Assembly (NCBI RefSeq): GCF_023715895.1 | Contig: NZ_JAMBOO010000004.1 | Span: 310,001 to 374,000, forward strand | Reading direction: 5' to 3' | Origin: Domibacillus indicus | GTDB taxonomy: Bacteria; Bacillota; Bacilli; Bacillales; Domibacillaceae | DNA: 64,000 nucleotides | Shown: in pieces, positions 58,677 through 64,000 of the stretch | How positions within the stretch are numbered: position 1 is the stretch's first letter | How the letters are laid out: every line of letters starts with the position of its first letter | Translations under genes and position numbers: made by a program | Notes under the pieces: model-generated | Told to the model about the DNA's origin: nothing | Databases searched by the model: none | What the model saw: only the letters and a program-made list of their open reading frames with translations

Positions 58677-61600
58677 ATGAAAAAAGTATCACGATGGTCA
58701 ATAAGTGTGATTTTAGTGGCATCAGCTATATCCGGAAATATTGGAACAACAGCCCGGGCTGACGACACCTATTTGATGAATGATGATTTTGAAGGAGCAT
58801 CCTGGTCTTTAAATCCGACAGATGTGGCAACTGCCAGCTTAGGCCCCTACAATGTATCAGTGAGCAGCAATAAAGGGGCAGCATGGGCCTATAATGCACA
58901 AGACAATTACGCACAGATTACAAGCGATCCGCTGCGCGAAGGCAATCATGCGATCAAGCTGTACGACAATCAGGACGGGGCAGCGGATAAAGGCGGGGCA
59001 ACACGCATCTATAACCGAAGCTTTACTCCACAAACAGCAGGGAAAACGGTCATCACGGAGTTTGATTTTATGGCGGAAAAAGTGGGCTCAAGCACCCGGT
59101 TCCGCTTAACAAACGCCGGGATCAACACCGCCCTTGCGTCCCTTGAATTGGATGGAAAAGGACTCGTTTACCGAAAAGCAGATGGAACAACCGCTTCTTT
59201 GCTGCCGTCGGTTCAGGCCAGCACATGGTATCACGTAAAACTCGAAGTAGATATGACACGTGAAGTATACAGCGTGTTTGTGAGCGGGGGAGGCACAGCC
59301 GAACTGCGCGGCGAGCCATTCTACCAGAAAGTCACGGACTTTGGAAACATCGATATAAATACCGGAAACAGTTCGGTCTCAACACTTTACGTAGACAATA
59401 TTCAAGTATATAACCCGTCCATTGTGCCAGCGGCGCCAGCAGGGGTAAACGCAGAAGCAGGCAATACGCAGGTGAAGCTTTCCTGGGATCCGGCAAGTGA
59501 TGCTTCTTTCTATACGGTGAAAAGAAGTACATCGCCAGACGGGCCTTATACGACGGTTCAGTCGAATATAACGGATCTGACATTTCGGGATACAGGCTTA
59601 CAGAACGAAACAACCTATTATTATAAAATCAGCGGCGTAAACTCGGTCGGAGAAGGGGCGGGGTCGGCTGCGGTCAGCGTAACACCTTCTTCTGCTGTTC
59701 CACTGCCGCAAGCACCGGCAGGCATTTCCGCTTTATCACGAAATGCATCTATTAACCTTGCATGGGAAGCCGTGCAGGGGGCGGATTCTTATACAATCAA
59801 GCGCAGTACGTCACCGGACGGCCCATTTACAGAAGCAGCTTCAAACGTTACAACACCGTTCTATTGGGAAAAAGGGCTTAATAACGAAACAACCTACTAT
59901 TATAAAGTGCAGGCAAATGGGATAGGCGGACAGGGACCTGATTCAGAAATCATCTCTGTGACGCCGGCCGCCCCGCAGCTGCAGCCGACAAACGTGACGG
60001 CTCAATCTGGAGATCAGCGGGTTGACCTGGCCTGGAGTCCGGCTGAATCGGCTGGCTCTTACATCGTAAAAAGAAGCACAACAGACGGCGGACCCTATAC
60101 AACGGCAGGCAAAACGAGCTCGCTCTCTTTTACGGACACAGATGTTCAAAATGGCGGCCGCTATTACTACGTTGTAACAGCCGTTAATGGAACAAACGAA
60201 AGCATGATTTCAGACCAGGTAAAAGGAAATCCAGAGAAAGAAACGGCCGGAGCGCCAAAAGCGCCAGCTGGCTTCCAGGCAGAGACGGGCGATCAATCCA
60301 TCGAATTAACATGGGGAAAAAGTGAAGGAGCGTCTTTTTACACGGTGAAAAGAAGTGAAACGAGCGGCGGACCGTATACAACGGTAGCCGAAAAGCTGAC
60401 TTCTTCCTCTTATACAGATCCTGAAGCCGTAGAAGGAAAAACGTATTACTATGTTGTATCGGCATCGAATGAAAAAGGAGAAAGCCGCCTAGCTGATGAG
60501 CAGGCAGCGGAAGCCGCTCAGGTAATCCAGGTGGCGAAAGACGGAACAGGCGATTTTGACACAATCCAGGGCGCTGTTGATTCCATTCCAGCGGACAACG
60601 CAAAGCGTGTGGTCATCTCCATTAAAGACGGCCTTTATAAAGAAAAAGTATCTGTTACACAGCCGTACGTAAGCTTTGCCGGGGAAAGCCGCACCGGGAC
60701 CGTAATTGAATGGGACGATTACGGCGGCACAAACGGCCAGTCCGGAAATGTCGGCAGCACGTTTAAAAGCCAGACGGTCGGCGTAACGGGCAATTATTTT
60801 ACGGCCTCCAACCTGACGATTTTAAACAGCCGGGCGCCTCGTTCTGAATACGGGACGGCGGTCGCGCTATCGGTGAAAAGTGACCAGGCGGTATTTGAGC
60901 AAGTCAATATCCTTGGCCATCAGGATACCTTATATACAGGCAGCGGCAGACAATACTACCGGGATGCTTATATCGAAGGAGACGTAGACTTTATCTTCGG
61001 CGAGGCACCGGCCGTTGTCTTCGACAGAAGTGAAATACGCAGCGTAGGAACGAACGGATATGTAACAGCTGCGGCTCAGGCGAAAGAAAGCGATCCGGGT
61101 ATTGTCTTTTTAAACTCCCGCCTGACAAAAGCGGATTCCGCGACAAAGGTGTACTTAGGAAGACCGTGGAAAAATTATGCCGATACCACGTTTATTAATA
61201 CGTGGATGGATTCTCACATTATGGCGCAGGGCTGGTCAGAATGGTCCGGTAAACTGAACCATGAGCAGGCGAGCTATGCGGAGTATAACAGTACGGGACC
61301 AGGCGCCAATGCCAAAAGCCGCGTCAGCTGGTCGAAGCAATTAACTGCAGCCGAAGCGAGCGAATTGACTGTGCCGCGTATTTTTGAAGGCTGGAACCCG
61401 GCCCAAAAAACCGTGCCGCACTACAATGACGGGCAAGTAGAAGTAAAGCATGAAGTAAGCTTTTATACAGATAACGGCTCCGTTGTTCAAACACAAACGG
61501 TCGGTGATCAGGAAACAGCGGTAAAACCAGCTGATCCAGCAAAAGAAGGCTACACATTCGCCGGCTGGTATACGGATGAACAGGGACAAAATGCCTTTGA

Positions 61601-62756
61601 CTTCACACAGCCAGTGACAGGAGATCTTACTTTATATGCCCGCTGGGAACCAGTAACGGGAGAAATATCAGCGCCGGGAAAACCAGAAATAGAAGTGACA
61701 AAGGATACAATGGATGCAGCGGGTGATACAATCAAGCTGACAGCCCCAGAAGCAGCAACTGGAGCTAAGTTCATATTTACACCTGCTGCATGGGACGCTA
61801 TTAAAGCGGCTGAAAAAGATGTAACGCTGAACATAAACGGAGCTGCTGTCATAATTCCAGTGAAAAGCCTTCTTGCCATCAGCGAGGCCACAAATAACAA
61901 CACTACCGTGACCCTTGAAATGAAAGAAGCGAAAGATGAGAAAACAGATGCCGAATTTACATCAGATATCTTGAGCATCGAGGTTGTAGACAGCCGAACA
62001 AATCAAACAGTACCATCTGCCAGTGACCCGATCCGTATTGCGATAAGTATGGCGGACAATGCTTCTGCCGCTGTGCAGCAAGTTCAATTTGGTGCGTCAT
62101 ATAATGAAGAAACTGGTCAGTGGCAGTATGCAGGAGGCAAGCTTGAAGGCAGCGACTGGGTGATCGAAACAAGAAAGCTTACGTCCTTCGCTCTCCTCCA
62201 AAACAGCCGGACATTTGATGATATTCAGTTACATTGGGCACAGGCACCGATTGAGCAGCTGGCTTCCCGCTTTATCGTCTATGGAACATCAGACACAGAG
62301 TTCTCGCCGGATGAATCCGTGACACGTGCACAATTCACTGTATTGCTTGCCCGGATGCTGAATATCCCGACTACCGAATTAACAGGTACATTCAAAGATG
62401 TGACAGAACGCCAGGCCTGGTCTGCCGCTTATATTGAAGCAGCAGAGAGAACGGGTATTGTCAGCGGCTTCCCGGACGGAACCTTCCATCCGGGCCAGGT
62501 GATCACACGCCAGGAAATGGCTGCTATGATCGTTCGGGCCATGAAAGTAGAAAATCCGGACGTGATTCAAAGTACCGAGCCGCCGATTGTCTTTAAAGAT
62601 GCGAGTGGCATTAGTCCAAGATTCAAAGAGGAAATTCAAATCGCTGCCCGTGCCGGCTTGATCAAAGGCCGCAACAACGGAAACTTTGACCCGCTTTCAG
62701 ACGCGACACGTGCCGAAACAAGCGCGATTTTGTATCGGATTTTAACGAAGCAATAA
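58677..62756 (+). CDS. SLH-anchored pectin methylesterase, multidomain
   Basis: 1359 residues from ATG 58677 (GAGAGAGGT upstream). Signal peptide (1-28), a laminin-G-like region (about 29-245), four fibronectin type III domains (about 250-615), a CE8 pectinesterase domain (about 620-920), a Listeria-Bacteroides beta repeat (about 925-990, EGYTFAGWYTDEQGQNAF), a linker domain and three SLH domains (about 1180-1359; TRAQFT, TRQEMA, TRAETS). Catalytic residues are in place: GHQDTLY, VDFIFG and LGRPW. It should remove methyl groups from pectin at the cell surface. This suggests contact with plant material. Confidence 0.9.
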   Translation: MKKVSRWSISVILVASAISGNIGTTARADDTYLMNDDFEGASWSLNPTDVATASLGPYNVSVSSNKGAAWAYNAQDNYAQITSDPLREGNHAIKLYDNQDGAADKGGATRIYNRSFTPQTAGKTVITEFDFMAEKVGSSTRFRLTNAGINTALASLELDGKGLVYRKADGTTASLLPSVQASTWYHVKLEVDMTREVYSVFVSGGGTAELRGEPFYQKVTDFGNIDINTGNSSVSTLYVDNIQVYNPSIVPAAPAGVNAEAGNTQVKLSWDPASDASFYTVKRSTSPDGPYTTVQSNITDLTFRDTGLQNETTYYYKISGVNSVGEGAGSAAVSVTPSSAVPLPQAPAGISALSRNASINLAWEAVQGADSYTIKRSTSPDGPFTEAASNVTTPFYWEKGLNNETTYYYKVQANGIGGQGPDSEIISVTPAAPQLQPTNVTAQSGDQRVDLAWSPAESAGSYIVKRSTTDGGPYTTAGKTSSLSFTDTDVQNGGRYYYVVTAVNGTNESMISDQVKGNPEKETAGAPKAPAGFQAETGDQSIELTWGKSEGASFYTVKRSETSGGPYTTVAEKLTSSSYTDPEAVEGKTYYYVVSASNEKGESRLADEQAAEAAQVIQVAKDGTGDFDTIQGAVDSIPADNAKRVVISIKDGLYKEKVSVTQPYVSFAGESRTGTVIEWDDYGGTNGQSGNVGSTFKSQTVGVTGNYFTASNLTILNSRAPRSEYGTAVALSVKSDQAVFEQVNILGHQDTLYTGSGRQYYRDAYIEGDVDFIFGEAPAVVFDRSEIRSVGTNGYVTAAAQAKESDPGIVFLNSRLTKADSATKVYLGRPWKNYADTTFINTWMDSHIMAQGWSEWSGKLNHEQASYAEYNSTGPGANAKSRVSWSKQLTAAEASELTVPRIFEGWNPAQKTVPHYNDGQVEVKHEVSFYTDNGSVVQTQTVGDQETAVKPADPAKEGYTFAGWYTDEQGQNAFDFTQPVTGDLTLYARWEPVTGEISAPGKPEIEVTKDTMDAAGDTIKLTAPEAATGAKFIFTPAAWDAIKAAEKDVTLNINGAAVIIPVKSLLAISEATNNNTTVTLEMKEAKDEKTDAEFTSDILSIEVVDSRTNQTVPSASDPIRIAISMADNASAAVQQVQFGASYNEETGQWQYAGGKLEGSDWVIETRKLTSFALLQNSRTFDDIQLHWAQAPIEQLASRFIVYGTSDTEFSPDESVTRAQFTVLLARMLNIPTTELTGTFKDVTERQAWSAAYIEAAERTGIVSGFPDGTFHPGQVITRQEMAAMIVRAMKVENPDVIQSTEPPIVFKDASGISPRFKEEIQIAARAGLIKGRNNGNFDPLSDATRAETSAILYRILTKQ

Positions 62757-62778
62757 GCGGTGAGCATTAATTGAATAA

Positions 62779-62820
62779 ATAAAAGGAGCTGTCCTGAAAA
62801 ATGAGGACAGCTCCTTTTAC
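62779..62820. terminator. Bidirectional terminator after the pectin esterase gene
   Basis: AAAAGGAGCTGTCCT and AGGACAGCTCCTTTT form a perfect 15-base stem. It serves both convergent genes. Confidence 0.92.
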
Positions 62821-63543
62821 TTATTTTGCTGTGACTTTTATCAATTCAGAAATCGTTTTTCCGTTGTAGGTTTGCTTAATGATTCCCGTATTAGGTGCAT
62901 AATACATGATATAGCCTACGCTTGATTTAACGGTGACAACACCTCTGAACCTGCCAGCTGCGGTTGTCAGAATGCCGCCGGTGCCAGTAATTTTGTACGT
63001 CACTCCACTGCCTTCAAGGCCATCATCCCACGTTTTTCCTACCTTAATTGGATAAGCGATTTCCATATAGTATTCGGACTCCCGCCAGCCAATGTAAAGT
63101 CCTTTGTTGTTTTCATATACAAGATAAGTGCTGCCAGGGGATGTTTCCTGCCACTCATCCCATCCATTGTACTTGCCAATATAAGAGCTTTTAAATGTTA
63201 CACCATTTGCTTTGTACGTGTATACCTTCGTTTTGTCCATCAAGTAGCTGTACATGCGCAAGTATTTCGACGCAACGTAGCCGCGCTTGCCTTTAAAGCC
63301 AATTTCGCTCCAGCCTGACTTGGACTGCGAATAAACAGACACCGACACGTTGTTTTTCAGTGTACCAATGATTTTGTAGTTAGTTCCCGGACCGCTCCGA
63401 ACATTCAGAACGCCGCTCGTAATGCTGACATAGCCGATCTTTGCACTCGTTCCCGCTTCAGACCGGGCAGGATGAAATCCAAACAGGGCAGAAACCGCTA
63501 AAATGAAAGCAAAAGCAAAATACACTAATTTCTTCTTGTTCAT
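62821..63543 (-). CDS. Secreted SH3-domain protein, paralogue of the 57576 gene
   Basis: 240 residues with the same plan: signal peptide (1-31), SH3b domain (GVLNVRSGPGTNYKIIG) and the module with GLYIGWRESEYYMEIAYPIK, ILTTAAGRFRGVV and IMYYAPNTGIIKQTYNG. The two genes and their terminators are a duplication that flanks the pectin esterase gene. Divergence is concentrated in the module loops. TATAAT lies on this strand near 63575-63580. Confidence 0.85.
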   Translation of the reverse strand: MNKKKLVYFAFAFILAVSALFGFHPARSEAGTSAKIGYVSITSGVLNVRSGPGTNYKIIGTLKNNVSVSVYSQSKSGWSEIGFKGKRGYVASKYLRMYSYLMDKTKVYTYKANGVTFKSSYIGKYNGWDEWQETSPGSTYLVYENNKGLYIGWRESEYYMEIAYPIKVGKTWDDGLEGSGVTYKITGTGGILTTAAGRFRGVVTVKSSVGYIMYYAPNTGIIKQTYNGKTISELIKVTAK

Positions 63544-63776
63544 CCTTTATTCCCCTTTACGGTTGATAGGTACATTATACGTTAAAGCAAACGAAAGAAG
63601 ATCAAGAAAATAAAAGAAAATCACTCCATTAGAAGCAGAAAAAACGACAAAATATCCCAATAAATGCATTTTGAATAAAAAACTATTAATTGTAAAATTT
63701 ATATTTACAGACTTTTTATCTGGCTAAATGATAAAGAAACGGCATTTTATATTTGTGTTCAAGATTATAAAAGAAG
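63544..63776. other. AT-rich intergenic region
   Basis: Contains the promoter region of the SH3 gene and otherwise nothing recognisable. Confidence 0.5.
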
Positions 63777-63811
63777 AAGCCCACCATATCGGCAGGCTCC
63801 TTTCCATATCA
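63777..63811 (-). terminator. Terminator of the partial gene at the right edge
   Basis: On the minus strand GGAGCCTGCC and GGTGGGCTTC pair with wobbles around GATAT, followed by TTCTTTT. Confidence 0.55.
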
Positions 63812-63821
63812 AAAGTTCTTC

Positions 63822-63998
63822 TTATTTCAAGATCTCGTTCATCAAATCTTCTTTCATTTGCTTTTTAGCTGCTTCGTACGCTGTTTTAAATGACTCTGCT
63901 TCAGAGGCGCTGAAGCCGGCTTTTGTTAAAGCTGTTGTGAGTTGGGCGTAAAGTGTATTAAAATCCGCGTCTGTTTCAGCTTCTACTTTTGAAGCAAG
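63822..63998 (-). CDS. C-terminal end of an unknown helical protein (partial)
   Basis: 58 residues of an open minus-strand frame reach the right edge of the window and end at TAA 63822-63824. The sequence (LASKVEAETDADFNTLYAQL, then ASEAESFKTAYEAAKKQMKE) is alanine- and glutamate-rich and helical. No domain can be named from this fragment. Confidence 0.65.
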   Translation of the reverse strand, partial: LASKVEAETDADFNTLYAQLTTALTKAGFSASEAESFKTAYEAAKKQMKEDLMNEILK

Positions 63999-64000
63999 TG

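Noticed and set aside
58408-58722. A minus-strand membrane protein of 104 residues before the pectin esterase
   Set aside because: It covers the operator palindrome, promoter and start of the esterase gene, and lacks a ribosome binding site.

Overview
The window is chromosomal DNA from an endospore-forming, flagellated member of the Bacillaceae with an S-layer-type surface. Its left third keeps Bacillus subtilis gene order: the end of mnaA, a complete ATP synthase operon (atpZ-I-B-E-F-H-A-G-D-C), a DUF1146 gene, murA, spoIID, spoIIQ, spoIIID, mbl, flhO-flhP, fabZ, ywpF and ywqB-ywqA. The closest species cannot be named from the sequence alone.

Layout. 1-7.8 kb: mnaA 3' end and the ATP synthase operon, with a long structured gap between atpE and atpF. 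8-18 kb: envelope, sporulation and flagellar genes, a small acidic lipoprotein, and a gene split by an A10 run that fits a -1 frameshift. 18.2-19.9 kb: a tnpB-only IS200/IS605-type element with a likely guide-RNA end. 20-24 kb: a SNF2 ATPase and its partner. 24.2-31 kb: four exported SLH-domain enzymes (amidase, subtilisin-like protease, NlpC/P60 peptidase, glucosaminidase). 31.4-43.8 kb: secondary cell wall polymer (SCWP) genes: a MurJ-like flippase, an epimerase-like lipoprotein, gndA, a NERD protein, two glycosyltransferases, csaB, tagA, wecC and galU. 44-49.8 kb: a decayed SLH gene, the main S-layer protein with a long leader, and a 5'-truncated SLH gene. 50-54.6 kb: a large SF1/UPF1-like helicase with a coiled-coil insert and a small partner gene. 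54.7-64 kb: SLH proteins with a CAP domain, a coiled-coil/Ig-like region and a pectin methylesterase, two SH3 paralogues and one partial gene.

How it fits together. MnaA (UDP-ManNAc), TagA (ManNAc transfer to lipid-linked GlcNAc), WecC (UDP-ManNAcA), GalU, the glycosyltransferases and the flippase would build the SCWP. CsaB would add the pyruvate ketal that SLH domains bind. Around this pathway sit eight apparently intact SLH proteins and two broken ones, so the polymer and its clients are clustered. Most clients are enzymes acting on peptidoglycan, protein or pectin.

Most interesting unexplained signals: (1) three intergenic arrays of GCCGGAAAA-type units spaced 20-22 bp, forward copies followed by inverted copies, two of them bracketing the NERD gene; (2) a likely c-di-GMP-I (GEMM) class riboswitch before an SLH gene; (3) a possible programmed -1 frameshift at A AAA AAG; (4) a three-hairpin atpE-atpF intercistronic RNA; (5) a perfect palindrome at the promoter region of the pectin esterase gene; (6) a shared C-terminal module in three secreted proteins.
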